A stretch of 64,000 nucleotides of DNA from Rhizobium terricola (GTDB lineage: Bacteria; Pseudomonadota; Alphaproteobacteria; Rhizobiales; Rhizobiaceae): assembly GCF_012927355.1 (NCBI RefSeq), contig NZ_JABBGK010000001.1, positions 1,482,649 to 1,546,648 on the forward strand, written 5' to 3'. The position numbers and the translations under genes were made by a program. Shown here piece by piece: positions 27,710-37,792 of this stretch. The notes under the pieces were generated by a model that worked only from the letters and a program-made list of their open reading frames with translations, was not told where the DNA came from and did no database searches. The number at the start of each line of letters is the position of its first letter. Position 1 is the stretch's first letter.

Positions 27710-28582
27710 CTATTGCGGAATGTGGATCTTCTCGCGGATATGCTTCAGCGAGGCAACGATGGTGAAGGTCATGATCACCAGGAGCGTCCACGAACTCCAT
27801 TTGCCGAGATGCACCGTCGACCAGGCCCCAAGCTGGTTGGGATAGTGCCAGACCGCAAAAAAGGTGGAGATGTTTTCCGCCAGCCAGATGAAGAAGCCGA
27901 TCAGGATGAAGGACAGGATCATCGGCATCTTCCTGTCGCGATCGAAAGGCCGGTAGATGACGGTGGCGCGCGCATAAAGGCCGATCGCAAGGGCGGCGAT
28001 GTACCAGCGATAGTCGCCGATGAAATGATGAGTGAAGAAATTCAGGTAGATCGCGAGGGCGACCATGGCCGCCATCCAGTAAGGAGGGTGATGGCGGATC
28101 CGGACATGCAGGAGCCGCCAGGCCTGGATGATATAGCTGCCGACGGCCGCGTACATGAAACCCGAGAAGAGCGGCACGCCGAGCACCTTCGTGTAGGCGA
28201 AATCCGGATATGACCAGGACTGGATGGCGCCGGAAGTCTTGAACACCTCCAGCGCGAAGCCGACGAGATGGAAGAGGCAGATCGCCTTGAGTTCGTCCAG
28301 TGTTTCCAGCTTTGCCCAGACCATCCAGATCTGAATGGCAAGGGCGATGGCCGAGAGGAGATCGTAGCGCGGAATGCCGAGCAGCCCGTCCCGTGGCGTC
28401 ACGAAGATCGACACGAAGAACAGGCCGGCAAAAAGGCAGGCACGCGCCTCCTTGGTGCCAAAAAGCAAGAACTCCGCGATGAAGCGTCGGAAACCGGAAA
28501 GTTCAGGAGCAGGTGGCGGATCCATCAGAATGCGATCGAGGTCCTCGAGCCGCAACAGTCTTCGCATGGGTAAAGTCGTCAT
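27710..28582 (-). CDS. DUF817 integral membrane protein
   Basis: A polytopic inner-membrane protein of 290 residues with about seven or eight hydrophobic segments and the conserved motif LNFFTHHFIGDYRWYIAAL typical of the DUF817 family. Function is not established. ATG 28582 has GAGGGG 13 bases upstream, rather far; a GTG at 28609 and an ATG at 28567 are alternatives. It is divergent from the DUF2809 membrane protein gene with a 61-bp gap, so the two share a promoter region and may be co-regulated. Converges on the ECF sigma gene. Confidence 0.82.
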   Translation of the reverse strand: MTTLPMRRLLRLEDLDRILMDPPPAPELSGFRRFIAEFLLFGTKEARACLFAGLFFVSIFVTPRDGLLGIPRYDLLSAIALAIQIWMVWAKLETLDELKAICLFHLVGFALEVFKTSGAIQSWSYPDFAYTKVLGVPLFSGFMYAAVGSYIIQAWRLLHVRIRHHPPYWMAAMVALAIYLNFFTHHFIGDYRWYIAALAIGLYARATVIYRPFDRDRKMPMILSFILIGFFIWLAENISTFFAVWHYPNQLGAWSTVHLGKWSSWTLLVIMTFTIVASLKHIREKIHIPQ

Positions 28583-28643
28583 CTGGCTGATAGATCCCCT
28601 CGTCTGCACTTGCGTGTCCGTCCACTCAAGCTAGAAGCAGCCT

Positions 28644-29042
28644 ATGGACAAATTGAAGGCAAGATCGTCAAACCGCCTGAAGCCGCTTGCCGCCGCCGCA
28701 CTGGTCATCGCCACCGGCACGACATTGCGCCTTGCCGGCTATGAAGCGGGCCTGCCCTATGTCGTCGTCAAGTATGGCGGATCGCTGCTCTGGGGCGCCA
28801 TGGTATATCTGCTGGTTACGGTGGCCTTGCCCGCCCGACCGCGATTGGGGATCCTGCTTTCGCTCATCATTGCGATTGCGGTCGAGTTGTTCAGGCTCTA
28901 CCACACGCCCTGGCTGGATGCATTCCGCCTAACGCTCGCGGGGGCCCTGCTGCTCGGCCGCATCTTTTCCGTCTGGAACATCGTCGCCTACATCGTCGGG
29001 ATAGCGGTCGCCGCAGCAATCGCCGGTCGCCGTCACCGATAG
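28644..29042 (+). CDS. DUF2809 membrane protein
   Basis: A 132-residue protein with about four hydrophobic segments and the DUF2809 pattern: YVVVKYGGSLLWGAMVYLLV, then IIAIAVELFRLYHTPWLDAFR and LGRIFSVWNIVAYIVG. The family is uncharacterised, in the inner membrane. ATG 28644 is the first start. The strong bidirectional terminator at 29051-29086 follows eight bases after the stop and insulates the gene from the ribosomal alpha operon. Confidence 0.82.
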   Translation: MDKLKARSSNRLKPLAAAALVIATGTTLRLAGYEAGLPYVVVKYGGSLLWGAMVYLLVTVALPARPRLGILLSLIIAIAVELFRLYHTPWLDAFRLTLAGALLLGRIFSVWNIVAYIVGIAVAAAIAGRRHR

Positions 29043-29050
29043 CCACGACG

Positions 29051-29086
29051 CGAAAAGGCCGGGTGATCGCTCACCCGGCCTTTTCG
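29051..29086. terminator. bidirectional terminator between DUF2809 gene and rplQ
   Basis: A 16-bp perfect stem (29051-29066 with 29071-29086) and a TCGC loop; the A-run on one side and T-run on the other give a U-tract in both directions. It ends both the plus-strand DUF2809 transcript and the long minus-strand ribosomal cluster. Confidence 0.92.
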
Positions 29087-29113
29087 TCAAGTCCTTCCCG
29101 TGCGGGAAAAAAC

Positions 29114-29539
29114 TCAGGCGGCTTCGGCAGCTTCTGCTTCAGCGGCAACGCGAGCCTTGTCGGCTGCGCCCTTGGCATCGACGTCGCGCTCGACGAATTC
29201 GATGACGGCCATGGCAGCGTTGTCGCCCTGGCGGAAGCCGGCCTTCATGATGCGCAGGTAGCCGCCGTTGCGGGTGGCGTAGCGCGAAGCGATGGCGTCG
29301 AACAGCTTGGCGACGACGGCAACGTCGCGGATCTGCGAGATCGCCTGGCGGCGAGCATGCAGGTCGCCGCGCTTGCCGAGCGTTACGAGCTTTTCAACGA
29401 TCGGGCGAATTTCCTTCGCCTTCGGCAGGGTGGTGACGATCTGCTCATGCAGGATGAGCGAAGCAGCCATGTTGGCGAACATCGCCTTACGGTGGCTGGC
29501 GGTACGGTTCAGCTTGCGGCCGGCTTTCTGGTGGCGCAT
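29114..29539 (-). CDS. rplQ: 50S ribosomal protein L17
   Basis: Large-subunit protein near the exit tunnel, 141 residues. [20 protein letters not shown] is the conserved L17 start and [19 protein letters not shown] its rRNA-binding core; the last 25 residues form an Ala-rich tail ([19 protein letters not shown]) common in rhizobia. Last gene of the alpha operon, 116 bp after rpoA and just before the terminator at 29051-29086. Confidence 0.97.
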   Translation of the reverse strand: MRHQKAGRKLNRTASHRKAMFANMAASLILHEQIVTTLPKAKEIRPIVEKLVTLGKRGDLHARRQAISQIRDVAVVAKLFDAIASRYATRNGGYLRIMKAGFRQGDNAAMAVIEFVERDVDAKGAADKARVAAEAEAAEAA

Positions 29540-29655
29540 TGCTATTCTCCTTTAAGTGCAGGCTCTGTCTCAGAGGCTGCCGTTTCCTGACACATACGGG
29601 CATTCGCCCGCAGTTTGACGGGGAAAGGCAGGCTTAGAGGCTGCCTTCACTGTTA

Positions 29656-30666
29656 TTAATACTGGTCTTCGTAACGCTTCGCGAGATCTTCGATGTTCTC
29701 GGGCGGCCATGCCGGTACTTCCATACCGAGGTGCAGGCCCATGGAAGCGAGAACTTCCTTGATTTCGTTCAGCGACTTGCGGCCAAAGTTCGGAGTGCGG
29801 AGCATTTCTGCTTCGGTCTTCTGAATGAGGTCGCCGATATAGACGATGTTGTCGTTCTTCAGGCAGTTGGCCGAACGGACCGAAAGCTCGAGCTCGTCGA
29901 CCTTCTTGAGGAGGGCCGGGTTGAACGCGAGTTCGGTGACGGCTTCCTCTTCGACTTCCTTCTGCGGTTCGTCGAAATTGACGAAGACGCCGAGCTGGTC
30001 CTGGAGAATGCGGGCCGCGAAAGCGACAGCATCTTCACCGGTGATCGAACCGTCGGTCTCGATGGTCATGGTCAGCTTGTCGTAGTCGAGAACCTGTCCT
30101 TCGCGGGTGTTTTCCACCTTGTAGGACACCTTCTTGACCGGCGAGTAGAGGCTGTCGACCGGGATTAGACCGATCGGAGCATCTTCAGCGCGGTTACGAT
30201 CGGCCGGCACATATCCCTTGCCGTTGGCGACGGTGAATTCCATGCGGATCTCGGCGCCCTCGTCGAGGGTGCAGATCACATGGTTCGGGTTGAGGATTTC
30301 GATATCGCCAACCGTCTGAATGTCACCGGCGGTCACGACGCCCGGACCCTGCTTGCGCACGACCATGCGCTTCGGATCATCGCCGTCCATCTTGATGGCG
30401 ATTTCCTTGATGTTGAGCACGATGTCGGTCACGTCTTCCCGGACGCCCGGGATCGACGAGAACTCATGCAGCACGCCGTCGATCTGGACGGCCGTGACGG
30501 CACCGCCACGCAGCGACGACAACAGAACGCGACGCAGCGCGTTGCCGAGCGTCAGGCCGAAGCCGCGTTCCAGCGGCTCGGCGACGAGGGTCGCCTTGGT
30601 GCGGCCGGACGAGGTGAACTCGACCTTGTTCGGCTTGATCAGTTCCTGCCAGTTCTTCTGAATCAT
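29656..30666 (-). CDS. rpoA: RNA polymerase alpha subunit
   Basis: Alpha subunit of RNA polymerase, 336 residues. The N-terminal domain (about 1-235; [20 protein letters not shown]) dimerises and assembles beta and beta-prime; an acidic linker ([13 protein letters not shown]) leads to the C-terminal domain (about 250-325; [20 protein letters not shown]) that contacts UP elements and activators. It lies in the alpha operon between rpsK and rplQ. No anomalies seen. Confidence 0.98.
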   Translation of the reverse strand: MIQKNWQELIKPNKVEFTSSGRTKATLVAEPLERGFGLTLGNALRRVLLSSLRGGAVTAVQIDGVLHEFSSIPGVREDVTDIVLNIKEIAIKMDGDDPKRMVVRKQGPGVVTAGDIQTVGDIEILNPNHVICTLDEGAEIRMEFTVANGKGYVPADRNRAEDAPIGLIPVDSLYSPVKKVSYKVENTREGQVLDYDKLTMTIETDGSITGEDAVAFAARILQDQLGVFVNFDEPQKEVEEEAVTELAFNPALLKKVDELELSVRSANCLKNDNIVYIGDLIQKTEAEMLRTPNFGRKSLNEIKEVLASMGLHLGMEVPAWPPENIEDLAKRYEDQY

Positions 30667-30762
30667 GATTTTACCTTTCGTTCGTCGTCACCATCCAATC
30701 GTGACGACCGAGCTAACATCGAGAGGAGCGCACAAGGCGCTCGTCGACGGGATGAAAGATGA

Positions 30763-31152
30763 TCAGACGCGACGCTTCTTGCGCGGGCGGCAACCATTGT
30801 GCGGGATCGGGGTCACATCGCGGATCGAGGTGATCATGAAGCCCGCAGCCTGCAGAGCGCGCAGAGCCGATTCACGGCCGGAACCCGGACCGCAAACTTC
30901 GACTTCGAGCGACTTCATGCCGTGTTCCTGAGCCTTCTTGGCGCAGTCTTCAGCAGCGATCTGGGCGGCGAACGGGGTCGACTTACGCGAACCCTTGAAA
31001 CCCTTGGCACCAGCGGACGACCAGGCAATCGCGTTGCCCTGTGCGTCGGTGATGGTGATCATGGTGTTGTTGAACGTCGAGTTGACGTGGGCAACACCCG
31101 ACGAGATATTTTTGCGTTCGCGACGGCGTACGCGGGTGGCTTCCTTGGCCAT
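30763..31152 (-). CDS. rpsK: 30S ribosomal protein S11
   Basis: Small-subunit platform protein, 129 residues. [20 protein letters not shown] and the C-terminal [18 protein letters not shown] are family signatures. Alpha operon, 133 bp after rpsM and 96 bp before rpoA, larger gaps than in gamma-proteobacteria. Confidence 0.97.
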   Translation of the reverse strand: MAKEATRVRRRERKNISSGVAHVNSTFNNTMITITDAQGNAIAWSSAGAKGFKGSRKSTPFAAQIAAEDCAKKAQEHGMKSLEVEVCGPGSGRESALRALQAAGFMITSIRDVTPIPHNGCRPRKKRRV

Positions 31153-31285
31153 GACTTCCCTTTCGTTGATCTAAACACCGCCGTAGTTCCAGCGGCTACA
31201 CCGGAAAGGGCCAGAACAGCCCCTTACCAAACTCAAAGAAGGCCGGCACTGACGCGCCAGCCTCCCATTCCGGAAAAACCGGAAA

Positions 31286-31654
31286 TTACTTCTTCTTACC
31301 AGCGATCGCCTTCGCCGGACCCTTGCGGGTGCGGGCGTTGGTGTGGGTGCGCTGACCGCGAACCGGCAGACCACGACGGTGGCGCAGGCCACGGTAGCAG
31401 CCAAGGTCCATCAGACGCTTGATGTTCATCGAGGTTTCGCGACGCAGGTCACCTTCGACCTGGTAATCGCGGTCGATGGTTTCGCGGATTGCCAGGACTT
31501 CAGCGTCGGTCAACTGGTGAACGCGCTTCTCGGCCGGAAGACCGACCTTCTCCATGATTTCCCGTGCGAACTTCGGGCCGATCCCGTGAATGTAGGTCAG
31601 CGCGATAACAACGCGCTTTGCCGTCGGGATGTTGACGCCAGCGATACGTGCCAC
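31286..31654 (-). CDS. rpsM: 30S ribosomal protein S13
   Basis: Small-subunit head protein, 122 residues, starting [20 protein letters not shown]. The start codon is GTG (31652-31654), supported by AAGGAG seven bases before it; there is no ATG alternative. The C-terminal [18 protein letters not shown] is the S13 tail that reaches the P site. First gene of the alpha operon here; a promoter-like sequence lies at 31723-31751. rpmJ, which precedes rpsM in many bacteria, is absent. Confidence 0.97.
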   Translation of the reverse strand: MARIAGVNIPTAKRVVIALTYIHGIGPKFAREIMEKVGLPAEKRVHQLTDAEVLAIRETIDRDYQVEGDLRRETSMNIKRLMDLGCYRGLRHRRGLPVRGQRTHTNARTRKGPAKAIAGKKK

Positions 31655-31722
31655 GCCTATTCTCCTTGCTTCCAGTTGCCATCCGGCAAGTGGTGTCTCG
31701 TTACACGGCCCGAATGGGCCGC

Positions 31723-31751
31723 AATTACAAATCGGGTTCTCAACAAGTCAA
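31723..31751 (-). promoter_or_regulatory. candidate sigma70 promoter for the alpha operon
   Basis: On the minus strand TTGACT (31751-31746), a 17-base spacer and GTAATT (31728-31723). The -35 matches the rhizobial CTTGAC-type box well, the -10 is weak. The start site would be about 60 bases before rpsM. Confidence 0.4.
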
Positions 31752-31882
31752 AACGATCGAACCCGGTCTTCCAAGGTGGAAGAACGCGCCGATCGCTTCA
31801 ATGTCGCGAGTTGGCGCGCTATTTAGCGGAATCAGCTGCCGAAAGCAACCGGTCCCACGAAGATTCTTGCGGACCCGCCAAG

Positions 31883-32533
31883 TCAGAGCTTGGCGAGGAT
31901 CCCTTCTATTTCCGCCGTGACCGCATCGATCTCGGCCATACCATCCACCGACTTCAACTTGCCCTTGGCATAGTAGTAGCCGATCAGCGGCGACGTCTTC
32001 TTGTAGTAATCCTGGAGACGCGTGGTCATCGTCTCGGCGTTGTCGTCCGGGCGACGCTTGAACTCCGTCGAGCCGCACTTGTCGCAGACGCCCTCGACCT
32101 TGGGCTTCTGCAGCCGGTCATGATAGCCCGAGCCGCACTTGGCGCAGGTATAACGACCGGAGACGCGATCGACGAGGACCGAATCATTGACCTGGAGCTC
32201 GATAACCACGTCGAGCTGCATCCCCTTGCCCGCCAGCATCGCCTCGACCGAATCGGCCTGGACGAGCGTCCGCGGATAACCGTCGAGGATGAAGCCGTTC
32301 GCACAGTCCGGCTGGTCAATGCGCTCGGAAACGATGGCATTGACGATGTCGTCGGATACCAGGTTGCCGGCATCCATCACCGCCTTGGCGCGCTTGCCCA
32401 CATCGGTCCCGGCGCTGACGGCGGCGCGCAGCATGTCACCGGTCGACAATTGCGGAATGCCATGCTTCTCGACAATTCTCTGGGCCTGCGTCCCCTTACC
32501 CGCTCCCGGCGGACCCAAAAGGATAAGTCTCAT
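31883..32533 (-). CDS. adk: adenylate kinase with zinc-type LID
   Basis: Interconverts ATP plus AMP and two ADP, keeping the nucleotide pool balanced. At 216 residues it has the P-loop [10 protein letters not shown] (7-16), the NMP domain [11 protein letters not shown] and a long LID carrying four cysteines ([11 protein letters not shown] and [10 protein letters not shown]) that would bind structural zinc, a form seen in many alphaproteobacteria. ATG overlaps the secY stop as ATGA. Last gene of the spc operon; 228 bp separate it from rpsM. Confidence 0.96.
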   Translation of the reverse strand: MRLILLGPPGAGKGTQAQRIVEKHGIPQLSTGDMLRAAVSAGTDVGKRAKAVMDAGNLVSDDIVNAIVSERIDQPDCANGFILDGYPRTLVQADSVEAMLAGKGMQLDVVIELQVNDSVLVDRVSGRYTCAKCGSGYHDRLQKPKVEGVCDKCGSTEFKRRPDDNAETMTTRLQDYYKKTSPLIGYYYAKGKLKSVDGMAEIDAVTAEIEGILAKL

Positions 32534-33870
32534 CGTCCCCTCTTTCCTCCACGCAACTTGGACTTCTTGATCAGCCCCTCATATTGCTGGGCAATCAGGT
32601 GACCTTGGATCTGTGCTACAGTATCGAGGGTAACGCTGACAACAATCAAAAGAGAAGTACCACCAAGGGATAATGGTACGCCTGTCTCGGCAACCAGGAT
32701 CTCGGGGAGGATACAGACGAAGACGAGATAGATCGCACCGATCACGGTGATGCGGGTCAGCACGTAATCGATGTATTCGGCGGTGCGCTCACCGGGGCGG
32801 ATACCCGGGATGAAGCCGCCATGCTTCTTCAGATTGTCGGCCGTGTCCTTCGGATTGAAGACGATGGCCGTATAGAAGAAAGCAAAGAAGGCGATCAGGG
32901 CGGCGTAGAGCACCATGTAGAGCGGCTGGCCGTGGCCGAGCGTCGACACGATCGTCGTGGCCCAGGAGGGCAGCGTCGAGGTGCCGGCAAAGCCCGCAGC
33001 CGTTGCCGGAAGCAGCAGCAGCGACGAGGCGAAGATCGCCGGGATGACACCCGAGGTGTTGAGCTTCAGCGGCAGGTGCGAAGTGTCGCCCTGGAACATG
33101 CGATTGCCGACCTGACGCTTCGGATACTGGATCAGCAGGCGACGCTGGGCGCGCTCGACGAAGACGATCAGCGCTATCACGCCAATGGCGACGACGATGA
33201 CCGTCAGAATCAGTACGGTCGACAGGGCGCCGGTTCGACCGAGGTCGAGGGTATGGGCAAGAGCGGTCGGAAGACCGGCGGCAATACCGGCGAAGATGAT
33301 GAGCGAAATACCGTTACCGATACCGCGCGAGGTGATCTGTTCGCCGAGCCACATCAGGAACATGGTACCGCCGAGCAGCGTTACGACCGTCGAGATACGG
33401 AAGAACACGCCGGGGTCGCCGACCATCCCCTGCCCGCTTTCGAGGCCGACGGCAATGCCATAGGCCTGCAGCGTGCCGAGAAGCACCGTGCCGTAGCGGG
33501 TGTACTGGTTGATGATCTTGCGGCCCTGCTCGCCTTCCTTCTTCAGGTTTTCGAGCGCCGGCACGACCGAGGTCATCAGCTGCACGATGATCGACGCAGA
33601 GATGTAGGGCATGATGCCGAGGGCGAAGATCGCCATACGCTGAACGGCGCCGCCCGAGAACATGTTGAAGAGGCCCAGAATGCCGCCGGCCTGGCCCTGG
33701 AAGGCCGCCGCATAGGCTTCGGGGTTGAGGCCGGGCAGCGGAATGTGGGTGCCCAAGCGATAGACAAGCAAGGCGGCCAGCGTGAACCACAGTCGCTTCT
33801 TCAGATCTTCCGCCTTGGCGAAAGTCGAGAAGTTGAGGTTCGAGGCCAATTGTTCCGCTGCAGAAGCCAT
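32530..33870 (-). CDS. secY: protein translocase subunit SecY
   Basis: Channel subunit of the Sec translocase, 446 residues with ten predicted helices. [21 protein letters not shown] is the first helix, [19 protein letters not shown] and [19 protein letters not shown]-type segments ([14 protein letters not shown]) form the middle, and the C-terminal tail is basic ([12 protein letters not shown]). Works with SecE (62606) and SecG. A 235-bp gap with a 10-bp hairpin separates it from rplO; it overlaps adk by 4 bp. Confidence 0.97.
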   Translation of the reverse strand: MASAAEQLASNLNFSTFAKAEDLKKRLWFTLAALLVYRLGTHIPLPGLNPEAYAAAFQGQAGGILGLFNMFSGGAVQRMAIFALGIMPYISASIIVQLMTSVVPALENLKKEGEQGRKIINQYTRYGTVLLGTLQAYGIAVGLESGQGMVGDPGVFFRISTVVTLLGGTMFLMWLGEQITSRGIGNGISLIIFAGIAAGLPTALAHTLDLGRTGALSTVLILTVIVVAIGVIALIVFVERAQRRLLIQYPKRQVGNRMFQGDTSHLPLKLNTSGVIPAIFASSLLLLPATAAGFAGTSTLPSWATTIVSTLGHGQPLYMVLYAALIAFFAFFYTAIVFNPKDTADNLKKHGGFIPGIRPGERTAEYIDYVLTRITVIGAIYLVFVCILPEILVAETGVPLSLGGTSLLIVVSVTLDTVAQIQGHLIAQQYEGLIKKSKLRGGKRGR

Positions 33871-34064
33871 GAAATTCTCCGCAAAACCAAATCCGGCGGC
33901 ACGGAACGCCGAAACCGGAGGCTATCGTCCAATGTTTTTAAGAAAACCGGGCGTGGAGGAGATTGCGCTGCAACCGCATGCCTCACCCTTGTTTTCCAGA
34001 ATCTCCCGGAAGACGAAACGACGTCACTCCGTCCTAGGATCGTGAGGCTCACATATGGGAGCAA

Positions 34065-34094
34065 GATCGCCCGGAGTAAACACCCCGGGCGATC
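34065..34094 (-). other. hairpin directly after rplO
   Basis: Inverted repeat GATCGCCCGG (34065-34074) and CCGGGCGATC (34085-34094), loop ten bases. It starts 12 bases after the rplO stop on the minus strand and is not followed by a U-tract, so a processing or pausing site fits better than a full terminator. Confidence 0.55.
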
Positions 34095-34105
34095 CGATTG
34101 AAGAC

Positions 34106-34585
34106 TTATTCGGCAGCTTCAGCAGCGGCGGCGAGCAGCTTGATCGAGCCGCCGGCCTTTTCGATCTTCTCGACGGCGGTCTTCGACGCGCCGGCAACCT
34201 CGATGGTCACCTTGGCGGTCAGTTCGCCGCCCGAGAGAACGCGTACGCCGTCCTTGGCGCGACGGATGACGCCGGCAGCCTTGAGGGCAGCAGCATCGAT
34301 CGTTGCCTTCGGGTCGAGCTTCTTGGCATCGATCGCGGTCTGGATACGGCCGAGCGAAACGGTCACGTATTCGGAAGCGAAGATGTTGTTGAAGCCGCGT
34401 TTCGGCAGACGACGATAGATCGGCATCTGGCCGCCTTCGAAGCCGTTGATCGCAACGCCCGAACGAGCCTTCTGACCCTTGACGCCGCGGCCACCGGTCT
34501 TGCCCTTCCCGGAGCCGATACCGCGACCAACGCGGATACGGTCCTTGGAGGCGCCTTCGTTGTCCTTGATTTCATTCAGTTTCAT
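34106..34585 (-). CDS. rplO: 50S ribosomal protein L15
   Basis: Large-subunit protein, 159 residues, beginning [12 protein letters not shown] with the Gly/Lys-rich [20 protein letters not shown] that threads into rRNA. ATG 34585 is the family start; the frame is open further upstream through the rpmD end but without a ribosome site. It follows rpmD by 16 bp and ends the closely packed part of the spc operon. Confidence 0.97.
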   Translation of the reverse strand: MKLNEIKDNEGASKDRIRVGRGIGSGKGKTGGRGVKGQKARSGVAINGFEGGQMPIYRRLPKRGFNNIFASEYVTVSLGRIQTAIDAKKLDPKATIDAAALKAAGVIRRAKDGVRVLSGGELTAKVTIEVAGASKTAVEKIEKAGGSIKLLAAAAEAAE

Positions 34586-34601
34586 GATGATTTCCCCCGT
34601 C

Positions 34602-34811
34602 TCACTTCTCGTCGACGACGCGAACGAGATGCTGGACAGCACGGATCATGCCGCGAACCGAAGGAGTGTCCTCCAAGGTGCGGACCCGGTGCATCTTGTT
34701 GAGGCCCAGACCGATGAGCGTCTTGCGCTGCACTTCCGGACGGCGAATGGGCGAACCGATCTGCTCGACCGTGATCGTCTTTGCTTCAGTCTTCTTCGTA
34801 GCCTTAGCCAT
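34602..34811 (-). CDS. rpmD: 50S ribosomal protein L30
   Basis: A 69-residue large-subunit protein. The N-terminal [10 protein letters not shown] extension is short and basic; [20 protein letters not shown] and [18 protein letters not shown] are the L30 core. Spaced 14 bp from rpsE and 16 bp from rplO in the spc operon. Confidence 0.96.
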   Translation of the reverse strand: MAKATKKTEAKTITVEQIGSPIRRPEVQRKTLIGLGLNKMHRVRTLEDTPSVRGMIRAVQHLVRVVDEK

Positions 34812-34825
34812 GGGTCAGACTCCTC

Positions 34826-35395
34826 TTATTCTTCCGAGGCATTGCCGGAAGCGGCACGGCGAGCCTGAAGCGTTGCATACTTGATGCCGCGCTGAGCTGC
34901 GATGTCCTTCGGGTGAACCTGGTGCTTCAGGGCGTCGAACGTGGCGCGAACCATGTTGTACGGGTTCGAAGAGCCGGTCGACTTGGCGACAACGTCGTGC
35001 ATGCCGAGCGTTTCGAAGACGGCGCGCATCGGGCCGCCTGCGATGATGCCGGTACCGGCCTTGGCCGAGCGCAGCAGAACCTTGCCGGCGCCGTGGCGAC
35101 CGTTGACGTCGTGGTGCAGCGTACGGCCGTCACGCAGCGGTACGAAAATCAGTTCGCGCTTGGCAGCTTCGGTTGCCTTGCGGATAGCTTCCGGCACTTC
35201 GCGTGCCTTGCCGTGGCCGAAACCGACCCGGCCCTTCTGGTCGCCGACGACGACGAGGGCTGCAAAGCCGAAACGACGGCCGCCCTTCACCACCTTGGCG
35301 ACGCGATTGATCGCGACCAGCTTGTCGACAAATTCGCTGTCGCGCTCTTCACGGTTCTGGCGGTCTTCGCGCGAACCACGCTTTTCCTGTGCCAT
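34826..35395 (-). CDS. rpsE: 30S ribosomal protein S5
   Basis: Small-subunit protein that shapes decoding accuracy, 189 residues. [20 protein letters not shown] is the RNA-binding loop where spectinomycin resistance changes occur, and [20 protein letters not shown] is the second domain. The 139-bp gap to rplR upstream is unusual for this operon and holds two hairpins, one terminator-like. Confidence 0.97.
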   Translation of the reverse strand: MAQEKRGSREDRQNREERDSEFVDKLVAINRVAKVVKGGRRFGFAALVVVGDQKGRVGFGHGKAREVPEAIRKATEAAKRELIFVPLRDGRTLHHDVNGRHGAGKVLLRSAKAGTGIIAGGPMRAVFETLGMHDVVAKSTGSSNPYNMVRATFDALKHQVHPKDIAAQRGIKYATLQARRAASGNASEE

Positions 35396-35439
35396 TGTCC
35401 TTTTCCTTTTTCTTTTCCGGGTGCAATCGGCAGATTACG

Positions 35440-35468
35440 AAAAACTCCGCCCTGCCCTTTCCGGGCGG
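35440..35468 (-). terminator. terminator-like hairpin inside the spc operon (rplR-rpsE gap)
   Basis: On the minus strand CCGCCC (35468-35463) pairs with GGGCGG (35452-35447), then AG and five T (35444-35440). The shape is that of an intrinsic terminator, only 45 bases before rpsE. It may attenuate rather than end transcription, because rpsE and downstream genes are essential. Confidence 0.55.
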
Positions 35469-35501
35469 TGGCGGAATCCGGGGACCGGCTAATGCCGGAA
35501 A

Positions 35502-35529
35502 TCCGCCCGGACCGCAAGGTCCGGGCGGA
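35502..35529 (-). other. strong hairpin directly after rplR
   Basis: A 12-bp perfect stem (35502-35513 with 35518-35529) with a four-base loop, starting six bases after the rplR stop. No U-tract; it may protect the 3' end or serve as an RNase site. Confidence 0.6.
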
Positions 35530-35534
35530 ATTTA

Positions 35535-35897
35535 TTAGAAGTTCAGACCACCTTCGCGGGCTGCTTCTGCCAGGGCCTTGATGCGGCCGTGATAGATGAA
35601 GGCGCCACGGTCGAAGACAACTTCCTTGACGCCAGCCTTGGCGGCACGCTCGGCGACGAGCTTGCCGACAGCAGCAGCTGCTGCAACATCGGCGCCGGTC
35701 TTCAGCCCGCCCTTGAGGTCTGCCTCGAGAGTCGAGGCAGCTGCAACGGTCTTGCCAGCGACGTCGTCGATGATCTGAGCGTAGATGTTCTTCGACGTGC
35801 GATGTACCGACAGACGCGGACGGCCGTTGGCCACCGCCTTGATCTGACGCCGTACGCGATTGGCACGACGAACAAGTGCTTCTTTTCTGCTTGCCAT
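35535..35897 (-). CDS. rplR: 50S ribosomal protein L18
   Basis: 5S rRNA-binding protein of the central protuberance, 120 residues. [20 protein letters not shown] and the C-terminal [20 protein letters not shown] are family hallmarks. It follows rplF by 12 bp; its stop is followed immediately by the hairpin at 35502-35529. Confidence 0.97.
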   Translation of the reverse strand: MASRKEALVRRANRVRRQIKAVANGRPRLSVHRTSKNIYAQIIDDVAGKTVAAASTLEADLKGGLKTGADVAAAAAVGKLVAERAAKAGVKEVVFDRGAFIYHGRIKALAEAAREGGLNF

Positions 35898-35909
35898 TTC
35901 GCGCGTTCC

Positions 35910-36443
35910 TTACTTCTTCTTGCCTTCTTTGCGGACAATCCGCTCTTCGGCATACTTGACACCCTTGCCCTTGTAGGGCTCGGGGCCGCGATATTCGCGG
36001 ATCTCAGCAGCGACCTGACCGACCTGCTGCTTGTTGATGCCGGAGACGATGATTTCCGTCGGCTTCGGAACGACGATCGTGATACCGACCGGCGGTTCGT
36101 AGACAACGTCGTGGCTGAAGCCGAGTGCCAGCTGCAGGTTCTTGCCCTGCAGCGACGCGCGGTAACCGACGCCGTTGATCTCGAGCTTGCGCTCGTAACC
36201 GTCCTTGACGCCCTTGAAGATGTTTTCGATCATCGTGCGGGACATGCCCCACTTCGAACGAGCATCCTTGGAGTCGTTGACCGGCAGAACAACAACAGCG
36301 TTGTCTTCCAGCTTCACGGAAATTTCGTCATTCGCGACGAAGAAAAGTTCGCCCTTGGGGCCCTTTGCAGTCACCTTCTGGCCGTCAACGGTGGCCGTGA
36401 TCCCTGCAGGAACCTGAACGGGCTTTTTACCGATACGAGACAT
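35910..36443 (-). CDS. rplF: 50S ribosomal protein L6
   Basis: Large-subunit protein near the factor-binding site, 177 residues. [15 protein letters not shown] at the start and [20 protein letters not shown] at the end are L6 signatures, framing two homologous RNA-binding folds. Within the spc operon, 41 bp after rpsH. Confidence 0.97.
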   Translation of the reverse strand: MSRIGKKPVQVPAGITATVDGQKVTAKGPKGELFFVANDEISVKLEDNAVVVLPVNDSKDARSKWGMSRTMIENIFKGVKDGYERKLEINGVGYRASLQGKNLQLALGFSHDVVYEPPVGITIVVPKPTEIIVSGINKQQVGQVAAEIREYRGPEPYKGKGVKYAEERIVRKEGKKK

Positions 36444-36484
36444 GTTTCAATCCTGTCTGTTCGCTAGGAGATCACTGCTCAGTC

Positions 36485-36883
36485 TTAGAAGACCGAGCAG
36501 AGAACCTCGCCGCCTACGTTCTGTTCGCGAGCCTGGTGGTCGGCCATCACGCCCTTCGGAGTCGAAAGGATGGTGATGCCGAGGCCGTTCGCGACCTGCG
36601 GAATGGACTTGACCGAGACATAAACTCGGCGGCCCGGCTTGGAGACGCGGCCGATTTCGCGGATGACCGAAGCACCTTCGTAGTACTTCAGTTCGATCTG
36701 CAGTTCGGCCTTGCCGTTGTCATACTGGACTTCGGAGTAACCGCGGATGTAGCCTTCAGCCTGAAGGACATCGAGAACGCGTGCACGAAGCTTGGAAGCC
36801 GGCGTGGAAACCGAGTTCTTGCGGCGTGCGGCGCCATTGCGGATACGGGTGAGCATATCGCCCAACGGATCAGTCATCGTCAT
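36485..36883 (-). CDS. rpsH: 30S ribosomal protein S8
   Basis: Central-domain 16S rRNA binder, 132 residues. [19 protein letters not shown] opens it and the C-terminal [19 protein letters not shown] is family-specific. In E. coli S8 represses the spc operon through an rplE leader site; whether that holds here is not visible. ATG 36883 and an in-frame ATG at 36877 are both possible starts. Confidence 0.97.
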   Translation of the reverse strand: MTMTDPLGDMLTRIRNGAARRKNSVSTPASKLRARVLDVLQAEGYIRGYSEVQYDNGKAELQIELKYYEGASVIREIGRVSKPGRRVYVSVKSIPQVANGLGITILSTPKGVMADHQAREQNVGGEVLCSVF

Positions 36884-36895
36884 TTGCCCGTCTCC

Positions 36896-37201
36896 TTACC
36901 AGCTCGACTTGACAATACCCGGCACCTTGCCGAGGTTGCCCAGCTCGCGAAGCGCGATACGCGACATCTTGAGCTTGCGGTAGAATGCACGCGGGCGACC
37001 GGTGACTTCGCAACGGTTGCGAATACGGGTCTTGGAGCCATCACGCGGCAGGTCTGCCAGCTTCAGGGTTGCCTTGAACCGGTCTTCGATCGGAAGCGCC
37101 TGGTTCATGATGATCGCCTTGAGGGCAGCACGCTTGGTGGCCTGGTTGGCGACGGTCTTGCGGCGGCGCTTGTTCTTCTCGACTGCGCTTGTTTTCGCCA
37201 T
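36896..37201 (-). CDS. rpsN: 30S ribosomal protein S14, zinc-independent form
   Basis: A 101-residue small-subunit protein. [19 protein letters not shown] and [19 protein letters not shown] mark S14; only one cysteine is present, so it is the long C-minus form that does not bind zinc. The shorter zinc form is not present in this window. Located between rplE and rpsH, spacing 33 and 12 bp. Confidence 0.97.
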   Translation of the reverse strand: MAKTSAVEKNKRRRKTVANQATKRAALKAIIMNQALPIEDRFKATLKLADLPRDGSKTRIRNRCEVTGRPRAFYRKLKMSRIALRELGNLGKVPGIVKSSW

Positions 37202-37234
37202 ATCGAAGTTCCTCTTCTACGCTCGTCGTTACGG

Positions 37235-37792
37235 TTACTGACGGAACGGGAAGTTGAACTCTTTCAAAAGAGCCCGAGCTTCGTCGTCCGAGTTTGCCGT
37301 CGTGCAAACGATGATGTCCATGCCCCACATCTGATCAACCTTGTCGTAGTTGATCTCAGGGAACACAATGTGTTCCTTGATGCCCATGGCGAAGTTGCCA
37401 CGGCCATCGAAGGACTTCGGGTTCAGGCCGCGGAAGTCGCGAACGCGCGGAAGCGCGATGTTGATCAGGCGGTCCAGGAATTCGTACATACGGGCGCCGC
37501 GCAGGGTGACCTTCGCGCCGATCGGCATGCCTTCGCGAACCTTGAAGCCTGCAATCGAATTGCGAGCGCGCGTGATGACCGGCTTCTGGCCGGCGATCGC
37601 TGCGAGGTCGGCAGCAGCAACGGTGGGCTTCTTCGAATCAGCGGTAGCTTCGCCGACGCCCATGTTGATGACGATCTTTTCGAGCTTCGGGATCTGCATC
37701 TCGTTGGAGAAGTTGAACTGCTCCTGGAGGGCCTTGCGGATCCGGTTCACATACTCGGTCTTGAGCCGCGGCTCATACTTTGCCTCAGCCAT
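37235..37792 (-). CDS. rplE: 50S ribosomal protein L5
   Basis: 5S rRNA-binding protein, 185 residues, with [17 protein letters not shown] near the start and the C-terminal [20 protein letters not shown]. The start codon overlaps the end of rplX by 8 bp, implying coupled translation. Confidence 0.97.
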   Translation of the reverse strand: MAEAKYEPRLKTEYVNRIRKALQEQFNFSNEMQIPKLEKIVINMGVGEATADSKKPTVAAADLAAIAGQKPVITRARNSIAGFKVREGMPIGAKVTLRGARMYEFLDRLINIALPRVRDFRGLNPKSFDGRGNFAMGIKEHIVFPEINYDKVDQMWGMDIIVCTTANSDDEARALLKEFNFPFRQ

